From positions 1-32,880 of IMG/VR virus record IMGVR_UViG_3300020371_000033: a stretch of DNA of 32,880 nucleotides. One strand, given 5' to 3'. This document shows positions 23,516 through 30,289 of the stretch, piece after piece. A program made the position numbers and the translations under genes. Each line of letters starts with the position of its first letter. The first letter of the stretch is position 1. The notes beneath the pieces are model-generated. The model searched no databases, was not told where the DNA came from, and worked only from the letters and a program-made list of their open reading frames with translations. Source of the stretch: a virus.

Positions 23516-23522
23516 CTAAATA
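23516..23522 (+). promoter_or_regulatory. Possible variant late promoter CTAAATA
   Basis: One mismatch from ATAAATA, 20 bases before the ATG at 23543. Confidence 0.3.
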
Positions 23523-23542
23523 GATAAAAATAGTTCTTTAAA

Positions 23543-24610
23543 ATGGCTGATAGGTTTCCACTAATTGCCAATACTAGTGCTAACCAGATACAAGAGATTG
23601 GGTCTGGAGATAACTTAGACTTAACGGGAAATAATATAAAAGGTGTTTCAAACGTTGAAGCTATCAGCATCAACGTTGCTGACAACATCAGCGTTTCTGG
23701 AGTATCAACTTTTGCCGGGCAAACTTTTATTCCTAATATCGCTGGAGTATCTACATTTGCCTCTGATGTAGATTTAAGTTCTAATCTTACTGTTAGTGGA
23801 GCAACTAACTTAAATCAATTGTCAGTCACGGGCGTGACAACAATTGGAGGTTTAACATTTGCTGCCGATGGAAATAATACTGAACTAACGGAAGATAATG
23901 GTTCTATAATTATTAATCAACCAGAACTTCATCACGGTGGATCAAAAAAACTTGAGACCACCAACTCTGGAGTTACCGTAACTGGTGGTATAACAGCAAG
24001 TTTATTTACTGGTAATGGTTCTGGATTAACAGATGTTGTTGGTCAAGGATCTGGTGTTCAGGTTAAAGATGATGGTAGCACTGTAGGCGTTGCTGCAACA
24101 ATTAATTTTGGTGGAAACTTATATGTAAGTGCATTATCTAATGGAGCTGTAACAGTTACTTCTGGTGGTATTGATTCTGGATATTTTGAACTTAATAATG
24201 TAGGTATTCACACATTATCCCGTGTTGGTGTTGGAACTGACAATCCAACTGTTCCTTTAGAAGTTCTTGGAAATATTAAATCTTCTGCTACAATATCGGC
24301 ACAAGATTTTAATACAACATCAGATCAAAGTCTTAAAGAAAACGTAGAAAATATTGTTGGAGCACTTGATAAACTAAGTCAGATTAGAGGTGTAAGTTTT
24401 GATTGGGTTGGACGTGAAGAATCTTCGATGGGTGTGATTGCACAGGAAGTTGAATCTGTATTCCCAGAAATAGTTTCAACCACGGAACCAAAACAGGTAA
24501 ATTATAATGGATTGATTGGTGTTTTAGTTGAAGCAGTTAAGGAGTTGAAGTTGGAAAATGATTTATTGAGAGCACAAATTCACGATGTTATGAACACAAT
24601 CAATAGTTAG
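23543..24610 (+). CDS. Tail-fibre protein with C-terminal peptidase S74 chaperone
   Basis: 355 residues. The first 40 residues (MADRFPLIANTSANQIQEIG, DNLDLTGNN) are homologous to the N-terminus of the minimal S74 protein at 12086. The shaft carries repeated GVSTFA motifs, a GGSKKLETTNSGVTVTGGIT module, GNGSGLTDV and VQVKDDGSTVG. The C-terminal domain is S74: TTSDQSLKENV with Ser260/Lys265 (Ser plus five), FDWVG, MGVIAQEVESVFPEIV, VNYNGLIGVLVEAVKEL and a coiled-coil tail. Autocleavage before Ser260 is expected after trimer folding. It is the third S74 protein of the window and the complete counterpart of the short one. Confidence 0.85.
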   Translation: MADRFPLIANTSANQIQEIGSGDNLDLTGNNIKGVSNVEAISINVADNISVSGVSTFAGQTFIPNIAGVSTFASDVDLSSNLTVSGATNLNQLSVTGVTTIGGLTFAADGNNTELTEDNGSIIINQPELHHGGSKKLETTNSGVTVTGGITASLFTGNGSGLTDVVGQGSGVQVKDDGSTVGVAATINFGGNLYVSALSNGAVTVTSGGIDSGYFELNNVGIHTLSRVGVGTDNPTVPLEVLGNIKSSATISAQDFNTTSDQSLKENVENIVGALDKLSQIRGVSFDWVGREESSMGVIAQEVESVFPEIVSTTEPKQVNYNGLIGVLVEAVKELKLENDLLRAQIHDVMNTINS

Positions 24611-24620
24611 GTAATTTCAG

Positions 24621-25691
24621 ATGGCTTTTACTAAGATATCTGGTGCCGGAATATCATCAGAAGCACCAGTTATAATCAATAATTTAATTGGTGTAGGTGC
24701 TAAACTATCTGGAATTGTTACTGCTGCATCATATCATGGTGATGGATCTTCTTTAGATGGAATATCTGTAGCTGGTATTGACACAACTGCTACTTCAGTA
24801 TTCAATAGTGTTAATTTTGATAATGCGATTTCAACTGGAAATTTAAATATTGGTGGCAACTCAATCTTTACTGGTATTGTTACAGTAACTGGATTGTTGG
24901 ATGCTACTCTCAATGGCAATGTAATTGGTAATGTTACTGGTAATGTCACTGGTAATTCTGATAGTGCTACATTAGCAACCAACGCTCAAGGACTTACAGG
25001 ATCACCTAATATAACTGTTGGCGACATAGTTGCAGATAATATCTCAGTTATTAATACTATAACATATGAAGATGTAACTAACGTAGATTCTGTTGGTATA
25101 GTTACCGCCAGAGGTGGTTTTGATATTGGTATATCTTCTAGTGGAACTTTAATTAATAATGGTCCAATAAAGGCATTGAATTTTGTAGGGACAGGAAATA
25201 CTTTTGCTGTTCGTGGAACAACTGTTGACATCAGTATTGAAAGTGGTTCTGGTGGAGGGGGTGGAGGTAGTGGATTATCGGATGATGATCATTTAAATAA
25301 GACTCTCTTCATAAATTATTCTGGATTTGATTCTAATACCACTATTGGTTCTCCACAAAAATTTGGGGAAGTATTTGCACATGATGAGATATTTGTTGAT
25401 ATTGAAGATGGTGTGACTGTATCGATTGATGAATCATGTGTTCTAGATATTACATCAAAGGATGATTTTGATATTGCATTCTTTGCTAATGGAGCATCTG
25501 CTACAAATATTATGAAGAAAAATGGTTTTGAAGATAACATTAGAAGTGTATTCAGTTCTAATATTCATTTGACTGGTAAAGCCAAGGTTGGTTACGGCAA
25601 AATTCCTCCAGAAATTCAAGATATAGTTTCATACGATATTGAACCTGGAGTACAAGTCACTGTTGATGAAGGTGGACTCCTTGCATTATAA
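24621..25691 (+). CDS. Modular tail-fibre-like protein
   Basis: 356 residues. N-terminus MAFTKISGAGISSEAPVIIN. Modules in order: ATSYHGDGSSLDGI-type strand, a GNVTGNVTGN repeat with ATNAQGLTGSPNITVGDI (also in the 5382 protein), TITYEDVTNVDSVGIVTAR near residue 150, then ALNFVGTGNTFAV and VDISIESG followed by a Gly run. The last ~130 residues form a separate domain with no recognised relative here (IFVDIEDGVTVSIDESCVLD, YDIEPGVQVTVDEGGLLAL); its two VTVS/T-x-D-E-(S/G) repeats suggest a small beta-solenoid. It ends 4 bases before a late promoter extends across its stop. It is a probable fibre with a distinct distal head. Confidence 0.75.
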   Translation: MAFTKISGAGISSEAPVIINNLIGVGAKLSGIVTAASYHGDGSSLDGISVAGIDTTATSVFNSVNFDNAISTGNLNIGGNSIFTGIVTVTGLLDATLNGNVIGNVTGNVTGNSDSATLATNAQGLTGSPNITVGDIVADNISVINTITYEDVTNVDSVGIVTARGGFDIGISSSGTLINNGPIKALNFVGTGNTFAVRGTTVDISIESGSGGGGGGSGLSDDDHLNKTLFINYSGFDSNTTIGSPQKFGEVFAHDEIFVDIEDGVTVSIDESCVLDITSKDDFDIAFFANGASATNIMKKNGFEDNIRSVFSSNIHLTGKAKVGYGKIPPEIQDIVSYDIEPGVQVTVDEGGLLAL

Positions 25692-25694
25692 ATA
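25687..25694 (+). promoter_or_regulatory. T4-type late promoter TATAAATA
   Basis: Exact TATAAATA overlapping the preceding stop codon, 32 bases before the ATG at 25727. Confidence 0.62.
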
Positions 25695-25726
25695 ATTTCT
25701 AGCAAAAACCGTCACGACAAAAACGA

Positions 25727-26764
25727 ATGTCTACATTAAGAGTCGATAATATAAAATCGAGGACGGGTTCGGTTGTAACTGTTCCCGATACAAATACACT
25801 TGCAGTGACGGGTATTGTTTCCGTTACAAGCGGTGGTGCTATTACAAATGCAGGTAACTTAACTAACACTGGTAACTTAACTAACACTGGTGATTTAAGT
25901 GTTGGTGGTAATGCAACAGTTTCTGGATCACTGGATGTAACTGGTGGTGGAAACTTTAGTACTACTGGTATTATCACTGCTGGATCACTTAATGTTGGAA
26001 CACTTACCCAAGAAAATGCTGCTTTTTCTGGTGTTGTAACTGCCACAGCATTTAGTGGAGATGGTTCTGGACTTACAAATGTAGGATTATCAACCACTGG
26101 AATTTCAACAGGTGTTGGATTGCATGTCGTTCCTGTTGGTCAAACTGCTGGTTCTTACGGTGAGGATCTTGTTGTTGTTGGTGATGCTAGAGTTACTGGC
26201 ATACTTACAATTGGAACTTCTTCAATCGTACTTGATCCTTCAAGCAGATCCTTATCTCTCCATACAGATACGGTAATTCGTAGAAATAATCATTCGGGAG
26301 AAATTGAGTTTGTTGATGCATCTAACAATCCTAAAAAGATTGTTGCAGAAGAACTTACTCTCGGTACCGGTGCTAACGCTACCAAGTTAAAAAGAAAAGG
26401 CAAAAAATTAGTTATTGAAACAGGTGATGGTACAGGTGGTGTTAGTATCGGTAAATCTTGGACAGTTTTACCATCAGGAATTACAACAAATCTCTCCATA
26501 AATAGTTACTACTTTGTTGATACATTAAGTGGTGTTGTTAATGTTAAATTACCACAAACTCCAGAAGTTGGGGACTTTGTGGTAATTGCAGACCACACGG
26601 GAGGATGGGGAATTACTAGTTGTGTGGTAGCACCTCATGCTTCAGCAACAGGTGGAGCAACTTATATTCATGGATCAACTGAAACTTTAGAAGCAAATGT
26701 TAAATTTGCTACTGCTACATTAACATTTACAGGAATTTCTACAGTAGGCTGGTTAGTAAAATGA
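25727..26764 (+). CDS. Modular tail-fibre-like protein
   Basis: 345 residues. Starts with the shared block MSTLRVDNIKSRTG. Residues 43-54 contain NLTNTG twice, encoded by an 18-base direct repeat. FSGDGSGLTNVG and EDLVVVGDARVTGILTIGTS (also in the 10187 protein) follow. The last ~100 residues are a recognised phage tail module: SYYFVDTLSGVVNVKLPQTP, VGDFVVIADHTGGWG and strands ending TFTGISTVGWLVK. This module often caps virion proteins. The TGA overlaps the next ATG by four bases (ATGA), so translation of the possible propeller protein downstream is coupled. Confidence 0.75.
   Translation: MSTLRVDNIKSRTGSVVTVPDTNTLAVTGIVSVTSGGAITNAGNLTNTGNLTNTGDLSVGGNATVSGSLDVTGGGNFSTTGIITAGSLNVGTLTQENAAFSGVVTATAFSGDGSGLTNVGLSTTGISTGVGLHVVPVGQTAGSYGEDLVVVGDARVTGILTIGTSSIVLDPSSRSLSLHTDTVIRRNNHSGEIEFVDASNNPKKIVAEELTLGTGANATKLKRKGKKLVIETGDGTGGVSIGKSWTVLPSGITTNLSINSYYFVDTLSGVVNVKLPQTPEVGDFVVIADHTGGWGITSCVVAPHASATGGATYIHGSTETLEANVKFATATLTFTGISTVGWLVK
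25853..25888 (+). repeat. 18-bp tandem direct repeat (GNLTNT)
   Basis: GGTAACTTAACTAACACT occurs twice head to tail with no mismatch, encoding GNLTNT twice, then a degenerate third unit. It is a recent slippage or duplication event in a fibre shaft. Confidence 0.75.
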
Positions 26765-28137
26765 CAAAACTCTCAGGATTAATCGGATTTGGTGCTGGTT
26801 CTGGTGGTGCAGGGGACTCTCGTCTTACATCTTTCCCAGATTCAATAAAACTGGGTTCATTCTCAACTGATGGCACTGCTCAGGGATACAACTTTCAAGA
26901 TTCAAATATGGATGCATATGCGCAACCGTTGCGTATTAGGGGTTTTGATACCAGTAGTGATGCATTTGTAGCGTATAATGTTTCTACAAGACAGAGTAGC
27001 TCACCCGGATCTGGCAACCACTATCATGGATTATGGTTATTTTCTATTGATCAAACAACTGGTGTGCCTTCGTTTGCAGACTATACTAGTGCATTGAGTA
27101 GTAATAGTCCTTATGACTATTCAACTTTTTCTAGAGCTTCTGACGAATGGAGTGGTAGATATTGCTATATGGGTAATATTCCACGACAAAGTAGTCCTGC
27201 CCACCAGCAGGGTTATAACGCATATAAAATAAACTGGAATGGTTCCAGTGTTAGCACTAGTGGAACTTATAGTAACAATAGCTCCTATTCAGCCAACGGT
27301 AATTCAGGTGAGCATAGTTTTTATCTAGAACCATCTGAGAGAAGAAACGGGGGAGCAGTAACTCATATTTGTACCGGTAACAGTAGCGGTAATGCTGCTG
27401 CCATGGAATTTAGATATTCATATAGTGCCTCTAGTTTATCTAATCAGTCTGTCTATAATCCAGTATATACTAGTAGCGTTACCTCTACAAATCGTAATGT
27501 TAGACATTTTTGGCAATGGGATCAAGGTTCACAACCTTATTACGATGTTTTTCATAGTATGCCAAATGGCATCCTAGCGAGAACTAGAGGCAGTAATAGT
27601 TGGGGTATTGTTCAATCAGGATCTCATGATCTACGGAGTTGTGTCTTTCATTTGAGCACTGGTAAATGTGTATTGTATTATGATGGAAATCAGTATTTAA
27701 TCGACACTTCCGGGACTAAAACTCAAATTACATCAAATATAGTCGGCTGGTTAGGTGCTTGCCGTGGAGCTAGTTATGGTGCTTCTACTCACGCTTGGAA
27801 CATTGGTCAAGATGAATGGATTCTTAATACTTCAGGAGGATTATGGCTTAAATGGAAATTTGATCCTAATACTGGACAGCTTGATAAAGCATCTCAAGTC
27901 ATTAGATCTGATGATGCATTTTATGAAACTTTAGATCAGAATTCTCATTATAAAACCGGTTTAAGAAGTCAAAATTTGGGTTATTCACACCAAACGTTTA
28001 CATATGGCACCAATAATAGTAGTGGACCGGGATATGGTAATAACAAATTAGTTTACATTGGTGGAACACAATATAAATTATACGTCAAAACTTATGACCT
28101 TCAATTAATAATTGACAAATTAGAGTACCTTAGCTAG
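26761..28137 (+). CDS. Possible beta-propeller tail protein (distal head)
   Basis: 458 residues. N-terminus MTKLSGLIGFGAGSGGAGDS, then a Ser/Tyr/Trp/Asn-rich body. Two D-x-x-TG motifs at strand ends (LWLFSIDQTTGVPSF near residue 100 and LKWKFDPNTGQLDKA near residue 370) and several W-ended strands (NIVGWLGACRGASYG, NIGQDEWILNTSGG) suggest beta-propeller blades. This is weaker evidence than a family match. No Asp-box or catalytic signature was found. Composition resembles the central part of the 944-residue protein at 6785. It starts inside the stop of the preceding fibre gene, so the two probably form one fibre or fibre-head pair. Confidence 0.65.
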   Translation: MTKLSGLIGFGAGSGGAGDSRLTSFPDSIKLGSFSTDGTAQGYNFQDSNMDAYAQPLRIRGFDTSSDAFVAYNVSTRQSSSPGSGNHYHGLWLFSIDQTTGVPSFADYTSALSSNSPYDYSTFSRASDEWSGRYCYMGNIPRQSSPAHQQGYNAYKINWNGSSVSTSGTYSNNSSYSANGNSGEHSFYLEPSERRNGGAVTHICTGNSSGNAAAMEFRYSYSASSLSNQSVYNPVYTSSVTSTNRNVRHFWQWDQGSQPYYDVFHSMPNGILARTRGSNSWGIVQSGSHDLRSCVFHLSTGKCVLYYDGNQYLIDTSGTKTQITSNIVGWLGACRGASYGASTHAWNIGQDEWILNTSGGLWLKWKFDPNTGQLDKASQVIRSDDAFYETLDQNSHYKTGLRSQNLGYSHQTFTYGTNNSSGPGYGNNKLVYIGGTQYKLYVKTYDLQLIIDKLEYLS

Positions 28138-28144
28138 GAGAATT

Positions 28145-28384
28145 ATGGCTTACAGTTCAATGGCAGATTTGCGTGCTGCACGCGATTTAGCACTTAAAAA
28201 TTCTGATTTTTATGTTCTTCCAGATTATAAATTTACTGGAGAATTTGCAGATGAAAATAAAACATTAATCATGTTGTACAGACAATACCTTAGAGATCTT
28301 CCTTCGGAAGTGGATGAGAATGACCTGACTGGAGTAGAGTTACCAGTATTTCCAGAACTTCATCCCAGAGCTGTAGTAGAATAA
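28145..28384 (+). CDS. Tail-fibre assembly / phage tail assembly chaperone-like protein
   Basis: 79 residues. The pattern LRAARDLALKNSDFYVLPDY followed by a helix ending YRQYLRDLP resembles phage tail assembly chaperone proteins (R-x-x-RD-x-L-x-x-(S/T)D-(W/F)-x-x-LPD ... YRQ-x-LRDLP). Those assist folding of neighbouring fibre proteins and are usually encoded just after them, as here. AGGAG lies just before the start, 7 bases after the stop of the possible propeller protein. It is small, mostly helical, and not expected to be in the virion. The family call is from pattern only. Confidence 0.7.
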   Translation: MAYSSMADLRAARDLALKNSDFYVLPDYKFTGEFADENKTLIMLYRQYLRDLPSEVDENDLTGVELPVFPELHPRAVVE

Positions 28385-28387
28385 TTA

Positions 28388-28396
28388 TGCTATAAT
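28388..28396 (+). promoter_or_regulatory. Extended -10 sigma70-type promoter (TGCTATAAT)
   Basis: TG-C-TATAAT is a perfect extended -10 element. No convincing -35 is seen. It is 21 bases before the glutaredoxin ATG, and the same TTATGCTATAAT string recurs at 31313-31324. Confidence 0.6.
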
Positions 28397-28417
28397 AATT
28401 GAAACATTTTATTTAAT

Positions 28418-28654
28418 ATGAAATTTTTAGTATATTCAAAAAATGGATGTCCTTATTGCTATAAGGTGAAACAAGTGTTAGAATTAACTGGTAAGCAATT
28501 TGTTGAGTACAAACTCGGCAGAGAGTTTACGGGTGAAGAATTTTATGATAAATTTGGAGAGGGTGCTACCTTCCCACAAGTTCTTTGTGATGATCGAAAG
28601 TTAGGAGGATGTGTTGACACCATTCAGTTTCTCAGAGAAGAAAAAGTTATTTAA
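28418..28654 (+). CDS. Glutaredoxin
   Basis: 78 residues. The redox centre CPYC is at residues 11-14 after the strand FLVYSKNG. The cis-Pro segment is TFPQVL, and GGCVDTIQFL matches the GG-x-D glutathione-binding loop, in which Cys replaces the usual residue. Length fits phage glutaredoxins. It would use glutathione to reduce disulfides, most likely ribonucleotide reductase in phage nucleotide synthesis, fitting thyX downstream; other targets are possible. It is often labelled NrdC in T4-like phages. No Shine-Dalgarno is visible, but an extended -10 promoter lies just upstream, indicating early or middle expression. Confidence 0.92.
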   Translation: MKFLVYSKNGCPYCYKVKQVLELTGKQFVEYKLGREFTGEEFYDKFGEGATFPQVLCDDRKLGGCVDTIQFLREEKVI

Positions 28655-28660
28655 TCAGGG

Positions 28661-28668
28661 CATAAATA
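28661..28668 (+). promoter_or_regulatory. T4-type late promoter CATAAATA
   Basis: Matches NATAAATA, 17 bases before the GTG at 28686; it could drive the next small genes late in infection. Confidence 0.5.
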
Positions 28669-28685
28669 AAAATAACACCCGTGAA

Positions 28686-28835
28686 GTGAATCGCGGAGTT
28701 GAACTTATTCTTAATGGAGGCAAGAAGAAGCAACCTAAACCATTTCACATAATCTTTGAAAAGATGGTTTGCTTCTTCAAAAGGGAAGTAACTATCTATT
28801 TTGAGTTTTCCTTAGAGACTAGGAAAAAAAGTTAG
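28686..28835 (+). CDS. Small basic hypothetical protein
   Basis: 49 residues from a GTG start (NRGVELILNGGKKKQPKPFH after the initiator). The frame is open further upstream to an ATG at 28611, but that would overlap 44 bases of the glutaredoxin gene and read through the late promoter, so the GTG is preferred; no clear Shine-Dalgarno supports either. The protein is basic, with KKK and KREV, followed by alternating hydrophobic strands (FHIIFEKMVCFFKREVTIYF) and a basic end RKKS. Similar small proteins are known to me from cyanophages, without a function. A membrane- or nucleic-acid-associated role is open. Confidence 0.5.
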   Translation: MNRGVELILNGGKKKQPKPFHIIFEKMVCFFKREVTIYFEFSLETRKKS

Positions 28836-28853
28836 ATCCCAGAGGTAAGAACA

Positions 28854-29084
28854 ATGTTAGCAGTAAGTTTAGTCTTCGGTTCATTTTTGACGATTCTGTT
28901 TCTTGTAGTGGGACTGATAGGAGGTTGGACTGCTAGAGAATATATGATGAACTATCGGGAAGTACCCAGACCTCACCCCGAGATGTTTGATAATCAAGGA
29001 AACTTGATACCAGATGAGGTTATTGCATTCAATTTTGAAAACTATTATGACGACAGCGAAGAGAACGACGACAACGAGGGCTAA
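28854..29084 (+). CDS. Single-span membrane protein, hypothetical
   Basis: 76 residues. Residues 2-25 are a strongly hydrophobic segment (LAVSLVFGSFLTILFLVVGL), a transmembrane helix or uncleaved signal anchor, followed by W-T-AREYMMNY. The rest is soluble and ends in an acidic tail (YYDDSEENDDNEG). AGAGG precedes the start. The 3' end overlaps the next gene by 38 bases if that starts at 29047. It is a familiar conserved hypothetical of T4-like cyanophages; possible roles are host-membrane modification or superinfection exclusion, neither shown. Confidence 0.75.
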   Translation: MLAVSLVFGSFLTILFLVVGLIGGWTAREYMMNYREVPRPHPEMFDNQGNLIPDEVIAFNFENYYDDSEENDDNEG

Positions 29085-29661
29085 AAAAACTGTTACTACC
29101 CGCAAGAAAGCGACACCAGCCCCATCAATTCCAGATCTTCCAAACAATCCTTTTATTTACGAAGTTCTGGATGTAATTTCCAAGCAGAGAAGTAAAGCGA
29201 AGAAAATTGAAGCACTTAAAAAATATGAAGCTCCAGTTTTAAAAGCACTGTTTATTTGGAATTTTGATGAAAGTGTTATCTCGGCACTCCCTGAGGGTGA
29301 TGTTCCTTATGCAGCACTTGATAAAGAAAGTGGATTTAGTGGCACTCTATCTGAAAAGATTGCAGATGCTGTTAGTAAAATGGAAGAACTTGATACTCGT
29401 TCTCTTGGTGCTAACGATCAAGGAAGAACGACTATTCGTGCTGAATACAGAAAGTTATATAATTTTATCAAAGGCGGCAATGACTCTTTGAGTATGTTGC
29501 GTAGAGAAACAATGTTTATTAACATTCTTTCAGGTCTTCATCCATTAGAGGCAGAAATTCTTTGCCTATGTAAAGACAAAAAACTGAATACAAAATATGA
29601 TCTCACAAAAGAGATTGTTGCAGAAGCATACACTGACATTCAATGGGGAGGTCGTTCTTGA
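29047..29661 (+). CDS. Conserved cyanophage protein (possibly DUF6433 family)
   Basis: 204 residues from the ATG at 29047; an earlier in-frame ATG at 29014 would lengthen the overlap with the membrane protein. Residues 1-30 are a Thr/Lys/Arg-rich tail (TTAKRTTTTRAKKTVTTRKK) that could bind nucleic acid. The rest is helical and conserved in pattern: FIYEVLDVISKQRSKAKKIE, LKALFIWNFDESVISALPEG, YRKLYNFIKGGNDSLSMLRR, ETMFINILSGLHPLEAEILC, DIQWGGRS. I recognise this as a widespread marine T4-like phage protein, believed catalogued as DUF6433, of unknown function. Its last bases overlap the next start (TTGA). Confidence 0.75.
   Translation: MTTAKRTTTTRAKKTVTTRKKATPAPSIPDLPNNPFIYEVLDVISKQRSKAKKIEALKKYEAPVLKALFIWNFDESVISALPEGDVPYAALDKESGFSGTLSEKIADAVSKMEELDTRSLGANDQGRTTIRAEYRKLYNFIKGGNDSLSMLRRETMFINILSGLHPLEAEILCLCKDKKLNTKYDLTKEIVAEAYTDIQWGGRS
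29646..29650 (+). promoter_or_regulatory. Shine-Dalgarno (GGAGG) that favours a TTG start
   Basis: GGAGG lies 7 bases before TTG at 29658 and 16 before the first downstream ATG, so the TTG is the better-placed initiator. Confidence 0.5.
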
Positions 29662-29921
29662 AAATTATGAAAATGATTCATGAAAATTGTGATCCAGAAT
29701 TGGCAAATGATAAGACACTGCCAAACAATGCATTTATAATTGAATATAAAGTTGATGACGTATCCTACTTTGATATTGTTGCAGCAGCAAAGCAGTCAGA
29801 AATATTCGACCACTACTATGATAAGTACAAGAGTGGTTTCGTTACCATGAAGCAAGCGGAGGGTAGGATTAGTCCCAAGTTGTGGGGTAATGAACCACCC
29901 AAAAACAAAAAGAAGAAGTGA
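29658..29921 (+). CDS. Small conserved hypothetical protein with basic tail
   Basis: 87 residues from the TTG at 29658; alternatives are ATG 29643, inside the ribosome-binding site region, or ATG 29667. The sequence includes MIHENCDPELANDKTLPNNA, FIIEYKVDDVSYFDIVAAAK, IFDHYYDKYKSGFVTMKQAE and the end PKLWGNEPPKNKKKK. It is probably alpha/beta with a poly-Lys tail. It overlaps the preceding gene by four bases, so the two are translationally coupled and likely functionally linked. I recognise it only as a conserved cyanophage type, with no known function. Confidence 0.7.
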   Translation: MKIMKMIHENCDPELANDKTLPNNAFIIEYKVDDVSYFDIVAAAKQSEIFDHYYDKYKSGFVTMKQAEGRISPKLWGNEPPKNKKKK

Positions 29922-29937
29922 TTTCCCAGATAGGGCA

Positions 29938-29960
29938 AAAAAATTTCGCCAAAATTTTTT
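29938..29960 (+). terminator. Possible AT-rich terminator hairpin
   Basis: AAAAAATTT (29938-29946), loop CGCCA, AAATTTTTT (29952-29960). The stem has nine pairs but all A-T, so it is weak. It sits between the 29658 gene and the promoter at 30006. Confidence 0.35.
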
Positions 29961-30005
29961 AGTTCTTAAGATTTTGTAAAATTGTATCACAAATTACATA
30001 ACTGC

Positions 30006-30034
30006 TTGACTACATAGGGTATAGGAGTTATAAT
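30006..30034 (+). promoter_or_regulatory. Strong sigma70 promoter (TTGACT-17-TATAAT)
   Basis: TTGACT (5 of 6) at 30006-30011 and TATAAT at 30029-30034 with a 17-base spacer. It starts the small-gene operon that ends at the terminator at 30952. The leader to the ATG at 30054 would be only about a dozen bases. Confidence 0.75.
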
Positions 30035-30043
30035 ACTCTAGTA

Positions 30044-30056
30044 CGTTCATCTCATG
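30044..30056 (+). promoter_or_regulatory. Repeated start-site element CGTTCATCTCATG
   Basis: The 13 bases ending in the ATG of the 30054 gene match 12 of 13 bases at 30280-30292, which end in the ATG of the 30290 gene. There is no Shine-Dalgarno at this copy. It may be a common leader or a protein/RNA-binding translation element. Confidence 0.45.
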
Positions 30057-30254
30057 CTCAGTATCTTACTGGCATTGACCCTTGCCCATCATGATGATGG
30101 CAACCCCTATGGGTGGCACATGAGTTGTGAAAGGTTCTTACAGAGACGAGTAGAAATCCAAGCAGATCCTAATCTTGACCTTAGGTCAAAGTTAAATCTA
30201 ATTAGATATCTTAAGTCAAAAGTAGAAGGTCAATGTGAGGGGACATTTACATGA
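30054..30254 (+). CDS. Small exported-looking protein with signal peptide, hypothetical
   Basis: 66 residues. Residues 1-10 (MLSILLALTL) then AHHDDGNPYGWHMSCERFLQ look like a short signal peptide with likely cleavage near residue 11, leaving a two-Cys mature domain (Cys25 and Cys61, possibly disulfide-bonded) made of charged helices (LRSKLNLIRYLKSKVEGQCE). Export to the periplasm is inferred. It is the first gene behind the promoter at 30006. Similar small secreted-type proteins are known to me from cyanophages, function unknown. The stop overlaps the ATG of a five-codon reading frame (30251-30265). Confidence 0.7.
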   Translation: MLSILLALTLAHHDDGNPYGWHMSCERFLQRRVEIQADPNLDLRSKLNLIRYLKSKVEGQCEGTFT

Positions 30255-30265
30255 GACGCAAGTAA
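30251..30265 (+). other. Possible mini-ORF MRRK in a conserved-looking leader
   Basis: ATG AGA CGC AAG TAA overlaps the preceding stop (ATGA) and precedes the hairpin GAACG-GAG-CGTTC at 30272-30284. A leader peptide or coupling device is possible; chance is not excluded. Confidence 0.3.
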
Positions 30266-30271
30266 GTCGCG

Positions 30272-30284
30272 GAACGGAGCGTTC
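30272..30284 (+). promoter_or_regulatory. Small hairpin next to repeated start-site element
   Basis: GAACG, loop GAG, CGTTC; the 3' arm is part of the CGTTCATCCCATG element (30280-30292), and the 5' arm and loop include the GGAG Shine-Dalgarno at 30276-30279. Folding would hide the ribosome-binding site of the 30290 gene. Confidence 0.4.
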
Positions 30285-30289
30285 ATCCC

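Noticed and set aside
28611-28685. Longer start at ATG 28611 for the small basic protein
   Set aside because: It would overlap the glutaredoxin gene, read through a late promoter, and add residues with no conserved look; GTG at 28686 fits better.
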